NCBI RefSeq assembly: GCF_024642085.1
Contig: NZ_JAHEBV010000016.1
Location: forward strand, 9,366-58,129
Source of the DNA: Novosphingobium sp.
GTDB taxonomy: Bacteria > Pseudomonadota > Alphaproteobacteria > Sphingomonadales > Sphingomonadaceae
Direction of reading: 5' to 3'
Length of the DNA: 48,764 nucleotides
Positions 25,745 through 33,059 of the stretch are shown one piece after another. A program made the position numbers and the translations under genes. Every line of letters starts with the position of its first letter. The first letter of the stretch is position 1. Under the pieces are notes generated by a model that was given only the letters and a program-made list of their open reading frames with translations, made no database searches and had not been told where the DNA came from.

Positions 25745-26145
25745 GCGGGCTGTCTCCAATAGCTGAAGGACTGTGGACCGATGAAGCCAAACCAAGGCTG
25801 ATCGGCGGGCGTCTGCAATCGGGACAGATTGTGTTTCCCATGCCTGAGGGTGATGCCGCCCAAGGGGTTGAGCCATATAACCTGTCACGCAAAGGCACGT
25901 TGTGGTCTTTTACAAGCCAGGATTTTAGGCCCAAGTCACCATACGAAGGTCCGGGCGAAGGGCCGCATGATTTCAAGCCGTATCTGATCGGCTATATAGA
26001 ATTGCCGGGCGAAGTGATCGTCGAAAGCCTTATCGTCGACGCGACACTGAACGAGCTGCGACTGGGCATGCCGATGGAGTTTGCTGTTGTGCCGTTCAAT
26101 GCGAAACATACCACCTTTGCCTTCCGGCCGGAGCAGCGCGCATGA
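25741..26145 (+). CDS. DUF35 OB-fold protein with degenerate zinc ribbon (134 aa)
   Basis: DUF35 proteins have an N-terminal rubredoxin-like zinc ribbon and a C-terminal OB fold, and act as partners of thiolase-fold enzymes. The fold order is recognisable (G-G-R-L-Q-S-G-Q-I-V-F-P, then S-R-K-G-T-L-W-S-F-T, then P-Y-L-I-G-Y-I-E-L-P). The usual zinc cysteines are replaced and the protein contains no Cys at all. The GTG start overlaps the acyl-CoA dehydrogenase stop, and the stop overlaps the next ATG (ATGA). The adjacent partner is the Ltp-type gene at 26142, as in the ChsH2-DUF35/Ltp2 steroid aldolase. Confidence 0.82.
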   Translation: MSGLSPIAEGLWTDEAKPRLIGGRLQSGQIVFPMPEGDAAQGVEPYNLSRKGTLWSFTSQDFRPKSPYEGPGEGPHDFKPYLIGYIELPGEVIVESLIVDATLNELRLGMPMEFAVVPFNAKHTTFAFRPEQRA

Positions 26146-27287
26146 ACAACGTCTACATTATCGGTGCCGGAATTCATCCGTTTGGCCGGACGGATCACCG
26201 CTCTGGCCGGGAGCAGGGAGTCTATGCCGTGCGTGAGGCGCTGGCCGATGCCGGGCTCGAATGGGCCGATATCGAATGCGCCTATGGCGGATCGTCGGCA
26301 TCGGGATCGGCCGATATCATGGTCAACGAGCTGGGGCTGACCGGACTGCCGTTCGTCAATGTTGCCAACGGCTGCGCAACCGGGGGAAGCTCGCTCGCTT
26401 CAGCGCAGTATGCGGTTGCCTCGGGCGCCTATGACCTGGCGCTCGCGACAGGCTTCGACAAGCACGATCGCGGCGCTTTCAATGCGGACCCGAAAAGCTA
26501 TGGCCTGCCCGAGTGGTATGGGCAGACCGGCATGATGCTGACCACGCAGTTCTTCGCGCTGAAGATCCAGCGGTACATGCAATCCCATGGCATCAGCCGC
26601 ACAACACTGGGCCGCGTTGCGGAAAAGGCCTTCCGCAACGGCAGCAAGACCGACCATGCCTGGCGGCGTTCGCCCGTCGATCTGGATACGATCATGAACG
26701 CGCCGATGATCAACGATCCGCTGACGAAGTACATGTTTTGCTCGCCGGCCGAAGGCGGAGTGGCGCTTATCCTGGCGAGCGAGAAGAAGATGCGCGAACT
26801 GGGCGCTGACGGCGTGCGGATCGCGCAGATTTCTGTGCGCACGCGCCCGCCCAATAGCTTTGAGGTGTTTCAGCCGGCGATCAACGTGGTTGAAGGGGGC
26901 AAGCCGACGATCCTTGCATCCAAGGCGGCGTTCGAGGGTGCGGGGATTGGCCCCGAAGATATCGATGTTGCCCAGTTGCAGGACACCGAAAGCGGGGCAG
27001 AGATCATGCATATGGCTGAAAACGGCTTCTGCGCGGACGGCGATCAGGAAAAGTGGCTGGTCGAAGGGCGGACCGAGATTTCAGGCAAGTTGCCGGTCAA
27101 CACCGATGGCGGATGCCTGGCCTGCGGTGAGCCGGTCGGCGCATCCGGTCTGCGCCAGGTCTACGAAAACGTCCAGCAGCTGCGCGGTCGGGGCGGGGCG
27201 CGGCAGGTGCCGGGGTCGCCCAAGGTTGGTTACAGTCACGTCTACGGCGCGCCAGGGCTGGCGGCTGTCGCGATCCTTGAGCGCTAG
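26142..27287 (+). CDS. Ltp2/SCP2-type thiolase-fold protein, probable CoA-dependent retro-aldolase (381 aa)
   Basis: The protein has the thiolase fold with N-G-C78-A-T-G-G-S-S at the nucleophile position. The C-terminal thiolase His of G-H-P-x-G is Glu330 (G-E-P-V-G-A-S-G), and the second catalytic Cys region is Y-S-H-V-Y368-G instead of C-x-G. Those replacements argue against Claisen condensation. They resemble Ltp2-like enzymes, which use tyrosines to cleave 17-hydroxy side chains by retro-aldol reaction together with a DUF35 partner. That partner is encoded immediately upstream with a 4-base overlap. The likely role is release of a short acyl-CoA and a ketone in side-chain degradation. Confidence 0.83.
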   Translation: MNNVYIIGAGIHPFGRTDHRSGREQGVYAVREALADAGLEWADIECAYGGSSASGSADIMVNELGLTGLPFVNVANGCATGGSSLASAQYAVASGAYDLALATGFDKHDRGAFNADPKSYGLPEWYGQTGMMLTTQFFALKIQRYMQSHGISRTTLGRVAEKAFRNGSKTDHAWRRSPVDLDTIMNAPMINDPLTKYMFCSPAEGGVALILASEKKMRELGADGVRIAQISVRTRPPNSFEVFQPAINVVEGGKPTILASKAAFEGAGIGPEDIDVAQLQDTESGAEIMHMAENGFCADGDQEKWLVEGRTEISGKLPVNTDGGCLACGEPVGASGLRQVYENVQQLRGRGGARQVPGSPKVGYSHVYGAPGLAAVAILER

Positions 27288-27296
27288 GAGCCGGAC

Positions 27297-28067
27297 ATGG
27301 GAAAAATGACCGGCAAGGTCGCATTGATCAGCGGCGGCGCCGAAGGGATCGGGGCAGCCACGGCCAAGCTAATTATTGCCGAAGGCGGCAGCGTCATGCT
27401 TGGCGATTTGCAGATCGACAAAGCCAATGGGCTTGCCGCGCAGCTTGGGACACAGGCTGCAGCGGTGCTGCTCGACGTGCGCGATCGCGATGCCTGGGAA
27501 GCGGCTGTGGCAGCCACGGTCGAACGTTTTGGCAAACTGACAGTGCTGTGCAACATCGCCGGTATTTCCGAACCCGGCAATGTCGTCGACGGAACGCTGG
27601 ATGTGTGGGAGCGGACGATCGACATCAACCTGAACGGCCCCTATTATGGATGCCGTGCCGCGCTTCCGGTGATGGAAGCCTCAGGTGAACCTTGCTCCAT
27701 CGTCAACATTGGCTCGATGATCGCGCTGCGCGCCGCCGCCTTTGTCGCCGCTTACAGCGCATCCAAGGCCGGGCTGGTCGGCCTGACTCGTTCCATTGCG
27801 CTAGACTGCGCAGCGCGCGGAGTGCCGGTGCGGGCAAACATGGTCCACCCCGGCGCGATCCGCACGCCGATGTACGATCGCTACAAGTATTCTGGTGCTG
27901 ATACGCCCGAAAACATTGAATCCAACTTTGCTGCAACGCACCCGATGAACCGTATCGGAGAGCCGGAGGAGGTCGCCCGCGCGGTTGTATTTCTGGCCAG
28001 CGACGAAGCCAGCTTTACCACAGGCTGCGATTTCACCGTCGACGGCGGCGGTTCGATAAGGTCCTGA
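27297..28067 (+). CDS. SDR family oxidoreductase (256 aa)
   Basis: This is a classical SDR with S12-G-G-A-E-G-I-G19, Asp37 after the second strand (NAD type), N-I-A-G at 86-89 and Y153-x3-K157 within A-A-Y-S-A-S-K-A-G. The usual Ser is S140. A G-G-A-G site precedes the start. It follows the aldolase pair by 9 bases and precedes a ThuA gene by 3. It may oxidise the hydroxyacyl or ketone product in the side-chain pathway. Confidence 0.88.
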   Translation: MGKMTGKVALISGGAEGIGAATAKLIIAEGGSVMLGDLQIDKANGLAAQLGTQAAAVLLDVRDRDAWEAAVAATVERFGKLTVLCNIAGISEPGNVVDGTLDVWERTIDINLNGPYYGCRAALPVMEASGEPCSIVNIGSMIALRAAAFVAAYSASKAGLVGLTRSIALDCAARGVPVRANMVHPGAIRTPMYDRYKYSGADTPENIESNFAATHPMNRIGEPEEVARAVVFLASDEASFTTGCDFTVDGGGSIRS

Positions 28068-28070
28068 CTG

Positions 28071-28826
28071 ATGACAGATATGCCTCCTCCCCGGATTGAC
28101 GCGCACTTCGTTGCTGCGGGCAAATATCACGACATCGACTACGCCCGGCTCGAAGTGCTCAAACTGCTTGGTGAACACCCTCAGGTCCGCACTACGGTAG
28201 CCTGCGATTATGGTGATCTTGACCGGCTGGCGCAGTGCCGGTTTCTAGTCAGCTACACGTGCGATCTGATGCCCACCCTGGAAGAGGCTGCGGCTATCCG
28301 TTCCTGGCTTGAAGCGGGCGGCAAGTGGCTTGCGCTGCATGGCACTAATTCGATTCTCGTGTTTACCGAAAGCGGCCTGGTCGATGCGCCCAACGACCGC
28401 CCGGACGTGATGGAAATGCTGGGTACTCAGTTCAAGGCGCATCCGCCAATCGGACCTTTCAGAGTCGAAGTGGTTAGCCACGATCACGAGCTTACGCGCG
28501 GTATTGCTGATTTCGACATCGTAGACGAGCTGTACCTATCGCACACGACTGCGAAGATCGACCTGCTGATGCAGACCCGTTTTGATGGCGAAGCGACCGG
28601 GTTTGTTGACGGGCAATGGCAAGATTGCGTGGTGCCAATTCTGTACACGCGCGACATCGGCGCAGGCCGGATCGTCTACAATACACTAGGCCATTGTCGG
28701 GGCCACTACGACCTTCCTGGAATGGCCGATTTTTATCCGCATCCTGAGCGTTGTGCCTGGAACTACGAGGTCTATTACGATCTCCTGCGCCGCGGCATTG
28801 TCTGGGCGATGCGAGAGGGGGACTGA
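28071..28826 (+). CDS. ThuA domain-containing protein, second copy (251 aa)
   Basis: This is a second ThuA-like protein in the same operon as the one at 22577. G-G-K-W-L-A-L-H-G-T-N (elbow region), the D-E-L-Y-L motif at the same relative place, and G-A-G-R-I-V-Y-N-T-L-G-H are shared family features. The pair is only distantly similar, so they may act on different substrates or as a heterodimer. It lies 3 bases after an SDR and 4 bases before an acyl-CoA dehydrogenase. No sugar-metabolism gene is nearby, and function is unknown. Confidence 0.78.
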   Translation: MTDMPPPRIDAHFVAAGKYHDIDYARLEVLKLLGEHPQVRTTVACDYGDLDRLAQCRFLVSYTCDLMPTLEEAAAIRSWLEAGGKWLALHGTNSILVFTESGLVDAPNDRPDVMEMLGTQFKAHPPIGPFRVEVVSHDHELTRGIADFDIVDELYLSHTTAKIDLLMQTRFDGEATGFVDGQWQDCVVPILYTRDIGAGRIVYNTLGHCRGHYDLPGMADFYPHPERCAWNYEVYYDLLRRGIVWAMREGD

Positions 28827-28830
28827 ACCG

Positions 28831-30039
28831 ATGGACATGCAGTTTTCGGCCCAGGACACGGCTTTTCGCGACGAGGTACGCGCGTTTCTGGCGGAAAGCC
28901 TGCCTGATCATTTGCGTGATGGTGCCAGGCGCACGCCCGGCGTATTTGTTGAACCAGACATAGGGATCGAATGGCACAAGATCCTTTATCGAAAGGGCTG
29001 GGTCGCACCGCATTGGCCCCAGGAAGACGGCGGCACCGGCTGGACCCCAACCCAGCGCTTCATTTTTGAAAAAGAGTGCGCTCTGGCGGGTGCGCCGGCA
29101 CTGTCGATCCTGGGTTTGCGGCTGGTCGGGCCAGTGATATGCCATTTTGGGACGCAGGAGCAGAAGGACCGCTTCCTTCCAGGAATTCTGGCCGGAGAAG
29201 TTTACTGGTGCCAGGGCTATTCAGAACCCGGCAGCGGTTCTGACCTAGCTTCGTTATCAACATCGGCACGCATCGAAGCCGGCGAATATGTGATCAACGG
29301 GTCCAAGATATGGACCACCCATGCGCATCACGCCGATTGGATTTTCGCGCTGGTACGCACCAATCCCGATGTCAAAAAGCAGGCAGGTATCACGTTTCTG
29401 CTGGTGCCAATGGCCCAGCCGGGGGTTGAGGTGGCGCCGATCGTTTCGATGTCGGGCGATCACGAAGTCAACCAGGTGTTCTTCAGCGATGCGCGCACCA
29501 GTCAGGCCAACCGCATTGGCGAAGAAGGACAGGGCTGGACCATTGCCAAATTCCTGCTGGAAAACGAACGCGGCGGATCGTGCTTTGCACCGCGACTCTT
29601 GCAAAGCGTTGCCGAACTTGAGGATATGGCCAGCAATCAGCCGTCTGGCGTAAACGGGGCGATTGCCAAGGATCCGCGCTTTCGCGACCGGTTGTCGCGC
29701 ACGCGGCTCGAAGCGGAAGCGCTGGAGGTCACCGAACTGCGCATTCTGGCCGAACTGGCAAAAGGCCGATCGCCGGGGCCGCAAACCTCGCTTTGCAAAT
29801 TGCTTGGGTCGAACATCGGTCAAGCGCTGGACGAATTGCGCCTTGAGTTGCTGGGTTATGATGCCTTGCAGCTCCCGCTGGAAAGGCCTCTTTATGGCAA
29901 TGAACCACCCGAACCTGTGGGATCGGACCGGGCCCAGATTGCCATGGCGCGCTTCCTCAATAACCGCGCCGCGACAATCTTTGGCGGGTCGGACGAAACG
30001 CAGAAGAACATCATTGCCAAGGCCGTGCTGCGCCTTTGA
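28831..30039 (+). CDS. Acyl-CoA dehydrogenase, larger subunit type (402 aa)
   Basis: This ACAD has Q-G-Y-S-E-P-G-S-G-S-D-L-A-S-L for FAD and substrate contact, and the C-terminal G-G-S-D-E-T-Q-K-N-I-I-A-K typical of the longer half of steroid or cyclic-acid ACAD heteromers. The ATG at 28831 is chosen over a longer frame from 28753, which would overlap the ThuA gene. It closes the ten-gene run that starts at 19396. The subunit at 24656 is the likely partner. Electrons go to ETF, which is not encoded here. Confidence 0.87.
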   Translation: MDMQFSAQDTAFRDEVRAFLAESLPDHLRDGARRTPGVFVEPDIGIEWHKILYRKGWVAPHWPQEDGGTGWTPTQRFIFEKECALAGAPALSILGLRLVGPVICHFGTQEQKDRFLPGILAGEVYWCQGYSEPGSGSDLASLSTSARIEAGEYVINGSKIWTTHAHHADWIFALVRTNPDVKKQAGITFLLVPMAQPGVEVAPIVSMSGDHEVNQVFFSDARTSQANRIGEEGQGWTIAKFLLENERGGSCFAPRLLQSVAELEDMASNQPSGVNGAIAKDPRFRDRLSRTRLEAEALEVTELRILAELAKGRSPGPQTSLCKLLGSNIGQALDELRLELLGYDALQLPLERPLYGNEPPEPVGSDRAQIAMARFLNNRAATIFGGSDETQKNIIAKAVLRL

Positions 30040-30091
30040 ATCGAAACGCTTGCAGCGTAACGGCACCGGCGTACTTTCCGCTACGTAAACC

Positions 30092-30121
30092 TTGGCTTGA
30101 CCTCCGGTTTTTTGCTATCAT
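30092..30121 (+). promoter_or_regulatory. Possible sigma70-type promoter for the LuxR-type gene
   Basis: TTGGCT (30092-30097) and TATCAT (30116-30121) are separated by 18 bases, a workable -35/-10 pair 44 bases before the chosen GTG. The match is moderate, and an overlapping TTGACC at 30097 has too short a spacer. Confidence 0.3.
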
Positions 30122-30165
30122 GGGAATCGCCGAGTACAGCAGTGCCGGCCCCATGGGAGAGAGCT

Positions 30166-30990
30166 GTGATCGAAGAAGCTAAAGCCGGCAAGATTGTTGA
30201 ATTGCGCACTCCGCATGGCCGCGAAACAACCGCACAGCTACTCGAACTGGTTACGATCCGTTGCACGGAAGACATCCATGATGCAGCGGTCGCGATGGCT
30301 CGCATCGCGCAGGAACGCGGTTTGCAGATCGCGATGTGCGATGACATTTCTTCCAAGGAACCGATGGTCGATGCCGATGGCACGATCCTCAACGCTGATA
30401 TCTTCCGCTGGCTTGCTGATGGGGCGCGGTGGTGGGAGGATCATCGCCTTGCCCTGCATTCGCCGCTGCCGCGTGCCTGCCGTTATGAAAGCGAACCTTT
30501 CTGGGTCAATCAGCAAGGGTTCCACGGGCAATGGCGCAATTCCTATCTGGACGAAATCGACCTCAACGATTTTGAGCGGCGCTCGCTGTGCAAGGCGGCA
30601 ATCGTGGTGCCGGTCCACCTGCCGTTCGGACAGATTTCAGCCAACAGTTTCATTAGTATGGACCGGGAACAGGAAGACCTTTCGGCAGAGTTTGCGCAGC
30701 ATTCGACCTTGCTTTCCCAACTTACCCGGCGGTTTATCGCCGGTTATGTCCAGGCAAACCGCACCAAACGGCGGATCCGGTCTGACTGCGTGCTGTCGAA
30801 GCGAGAGGTGGAATGCCTGCGCTGGGCTGCAATCGGCAAGACCGACAAAGAAATCAGCATGATCCTTGATCGAAGCCATGCGACGATCCGCTACCATATC
30901 CACCGCGCCGGCGAAAAACTCAACTCCGTCAACCGCGCCCAGACCATCTTCAAGGCCGGGCAGCTGGGCTATCTGGGGGCAAGCGATTAA
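30166..30990 (+). CDS. LuxR-type transcriptional regulator, solo (274 aa)
   Basis: A C-terminal LuxR helix-turn-helix lies at ~211-270 (S-K-R-E-V-E-C-L-R-W, then K-E-I-S, then R-S-H-A-T-I-R-Y-H-I-H, then N-R-A-Q). The N-terminal ~190 residues look like the autoinducer-binding alpha/beta fold (V-V-P-V-H-L-P-F-G before S-F-I-S-M-D) but are not clearly AHL-type. No luxI-like gene is present. The GTG at 30166 has a G-G-G-A-G-A-G site; the frame is open to 30097 without one. Being the only obvious regulator in the island, it is a candidate sensor for the growth substrate. Testosterone-inducible TeiR of Comamonas is also described as LuxR-type, which fits but proves nothing. Confidence 0.82.
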   Translation: MIEEAKAGKIVELRTPHGRETTAQLLELVTIRCTEDIHDAAVAMARIAQERGLQIAMCDDISSKEPMVDADGTILNADIFRWLADGARWWEDHRLALHSPLPRACRYESEPFWVNQQGFHGQWRNSYLDEIDLNDFERRSLCKAAIVVPVHLPFGQISANSFISMDREQEDLSAEFAQHSTLLSQLTRRFIAGYVQANRTKRRIRSDCVLSKREVECLRWAAIGKTDKEISMILDRSHATIRYHIHRAGEKLNSVNRAQTIFKAGQLGYLGASD

Positions 30991-31520
30991 CCCAGCTTGC
31001 GAACCGGTTCGCTGCCATCCCATGTCGCGGCAGCCTGCCTTAGCATGTTGAACAGATCGGCAGTGCCGGGCTGGGGCTGGAGCATTTCAACCACGCTGCC
31101 GGGGCCGCCGCCCGGATCGGCATAGATCACATGGCCAGAATCCCCCACCTTGCCTTCGACCAGCACTTTGGCGCCCTGCGCTTTGCAGGCGGCATAGGCA
31201 TCGGCGATGTCGTCGACCAAAAGGCAGGTGTGGTGCATCCGGTCGCGCACCGCATAGGGTCCCGAATAGATCGACGGCGCATCATTTTCCGGCCGGATCA
31301 GTTCGATCTGGGTATCGCCCCAATATGCAAGGGCAAGCGTAAATATCGCTGCGGTCGGCTGGCCCATGTAGCGCATGTCCTCAAGGGCGATATTTTCCAT
31401 CAGGAAGAATGGGCCGACCCCCATGACACGGGTCCAGTGATCCAGCGCCGCGTCGAAGTCTTCGGGCAGCCAGGCAAGCTGCATTACCGGCCCCAAACGC
31501 GCCAAGCCTTGCACCGCCAT
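30987..31520 (-). CDS. VOC family protein (177 aa)
   Basis: This is a paralogue of the protein at 7454-7975. Both have G-V/S-G-P-F-F-L-x-E-x-I-A-L and close with W-D-x3-P-V-R. Here the modules begin Q-L-A-W-L-P-E-D-F and M-H-H-T-C-L-L-V-D-D-I, with later metal-type residues in G-H-V-I-Y-A-D and V-V-E-M-L. The ATG at 31520 is set by G-A-G-G-A-G / A-G-A-G-G-A just upstream; the longer frame to 31733 lacks support. Its stop shares 4 bases with the regulator's stop (TTAA). It is divergent from the Rieske gene at 31622. Confidence 0.78.
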   Translation of the reverse strand: MAVQGLARLGPVMQLAWLPEDFDAALDHWTRVMGVGPFFLMENIALEDMRYMGQPTAAIFTLALAYWGDTQIELIRPENDAPSIYSGPYAVRDRMHHTCLLVDDIADAYAACKAQGAKVLVEGKVGDSGHVIYADPGGGPGSVVEMLQPQPGTADLFNMLRQAAATWDGSEPVRKLG

Positions 31521-31621
31521 TCCTCTACTCCTCACAGTTACGCTAGGATGCGCTGGGGCAAACTTGTGGCATTTCAGGACAACAGCATACTGCGCAAATC
31601 GACAGTGAGGCCCGGTTTCCC

Positions 31622-33040
31622 ATGACTGAAGTGACCAAGATCGCCCGCGAGGATCGCTGCCCGGCGATGTCTTATACCGAAATGCTGGAAGGCGATACGC
31701 GCCGGGTGCCGGACTATCTGTTCGACGAATCAATGCCCGACATGCCGACCGATCCGATCGCGATAGAGCCTTATATCAGCGAAGACTACGCGCGAATGGA
31801 ACGCGAGAAGATGTGGCCAAATGTATGGCTGTTTGCTGCCCGCGAGGACGAGATGCCCGACCCCGGCGATACCGTGGTTTTCGAAATCAATGAAAAGTCG
31901 TTCCTGCTGGTGCGTCAGCGCGATGGCGCGGTGCGCGCGTTCTACAATGTGTGTCTGCATCGCGGCCGCAAGCTGCGGACAAAATCAGGCGCAACCAGTC
32001 AGCTGCGCTGCAATTTCCATGGCTTTACCTGGAACAACGACGGATCTTTGAAAGAGATTCCCTGCGCCTGGGATTTCAAGCATCTGGAAGGCAAAGATCT
32101 TAGCCTGCCCGAAGTGCGCGTGAACCTGTGGCAAGGCTTTGTCATGATTACCGAAAACAATTCAATTCCCGATTTCAAGGAATGGGTTGGCCCGGTTCTC
32201 GATCAGTACGATAACTACGACTTCACAAATCGCTATACCGGGATGTGGATCGCCAAGAAGGTGACCGCCAACTGGAAGGCGACTGCCGAAGCCTTCATGG
32301 AGGCGTGGCATTCGGTCACCACGCATCCGCAGCTGCTGCCGTTCTTGGGCGATGCGAACAGCCGTTACGATATCTACGGCGATTTCTTCAATCGCGCCAT
32401 CACGCCGTCCGGCGTGCTCAGCCCGCATGTGACGGGCAAGGATCAACAGTACATCCTTGACAAGATGGCCGAGTTTTCTGGCGGCAGCGACGCCAATACC
32501 AACCGCCGTTTCAACGCCAGTTCCGATGCGGTGGAACTAAATCATGATGATCCCCTTCAAGCGCGCAAATTGCTGGCCGAAGCGAGCCGAAAGGGTTTTC
32601 AGGAACAATACGGCTATGATTATTCGGACAAGTCCGACGCCGAAATCCTCGACAATTTCACGTACAATATCTTCCCGAATTTCTCGCCGTGGATCGGTTT
32701 CCTGCCAACGCTGGTCTATCGCTGGCTTCCCGGCGACACGCCTGATTGGTGCATCATGGAGATCCGGCTGCTCATGCCCACGCCAAAGGGACAGGCAAGG
32801 CCGCGCGCAGTTGAACGGCTTTACATTCCCGATGACGAGCCGTTTGCCTGGGCAAAGAACGTGATGGGTGAGGCACTCGCCGGAGTATTCGACCAAGATC
32901 TGGCCAACCTGCCGCACGTCCAGACCGGTATGAAAGCCTCAGGCAACGGCTTGATGGAGCTGGGCAAGTACCAGGACAGCCGGGTCCGGCACTTCCAGAC
33001 GACCATGGCCAAATACATGAGCGGAGAGCTGCCCGGTTAG
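31622..33040 (+). CDS. Rieske non-heme iron oxygenase, alpha subunit (472 aa)
   Basis: The Rieske site is C111-x-H113 with C130-x2-H133, and the mononuclear iron site is in E-A-F-M-E-A-W-H230-S-V-T-T-H235. This variant (A-W-H-x4-H) differs from the enzymes at 11253 and 39577, so this oxygenase belongs to a different subgroup. The start at 31622 is uncertain; an ATG 45 bases later is also possible. It is followed by an NmrA-like gene 19 bases downstream. No beta subunit is present. It probably hydroxylates a ring or demethylates a side group. Confidence 0.88.
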   Translation: MTEVTKIAREDRCPAMSYTEMLEGDTRRVPDYLFDESMPDMPTDPIAIEPYISEDYARMEREKMWPNVWLFAAREDEMPDPGDTVVFEINEKSFLLVRQRDGAVRAFYNVCLHRGRKLRTKSGATSQLRCNFHGFTWNNDGSLKEIPCAWDFKHLEGKDLSLPEVRVNLWQGFVMITENNSIPDFKEWVGPVLDQYDNYDFTNRYTGMWIAKKVTANWKATAEAFMEAWHSVTTHPQLLPFLGDANSRYDIYGDFFNRAITPSGVLSPHVTGKDQQYILDKMAEFSGGSDANTNRRFNASSDAVELNHDDPLQARKLLAEASRKGFQEQYGYDYSDKSDAEILDNFTYNIFPNFSPWIGFLPTLVYRWLPGDTPDWCIMEIRLLMPTPKGQARPRAVERLYIPDDEPFAWAKNVMGEALAGVFDQDLANLPHVQTGMKASGNGLMELGKYQDSRVRHFQTTMAKYMSGELPG

Positions 33041-33059
33041 ACCGAGGGGCATAGCTGCG

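Noticed and set aside
30046..30058. Possible hairpin ACGCT-TGC-AGCGT after the second acyl-CoA dehydrogenase
   Set aside because: The stem is short and no T run follows, so it is not convincing as a terminator.
31521..31733. Longer start for the VOC protein
   Set aside because: It would run into the Rieske gene at 31622 and passes the good ribosome-binding site that fixes the start at 31520.
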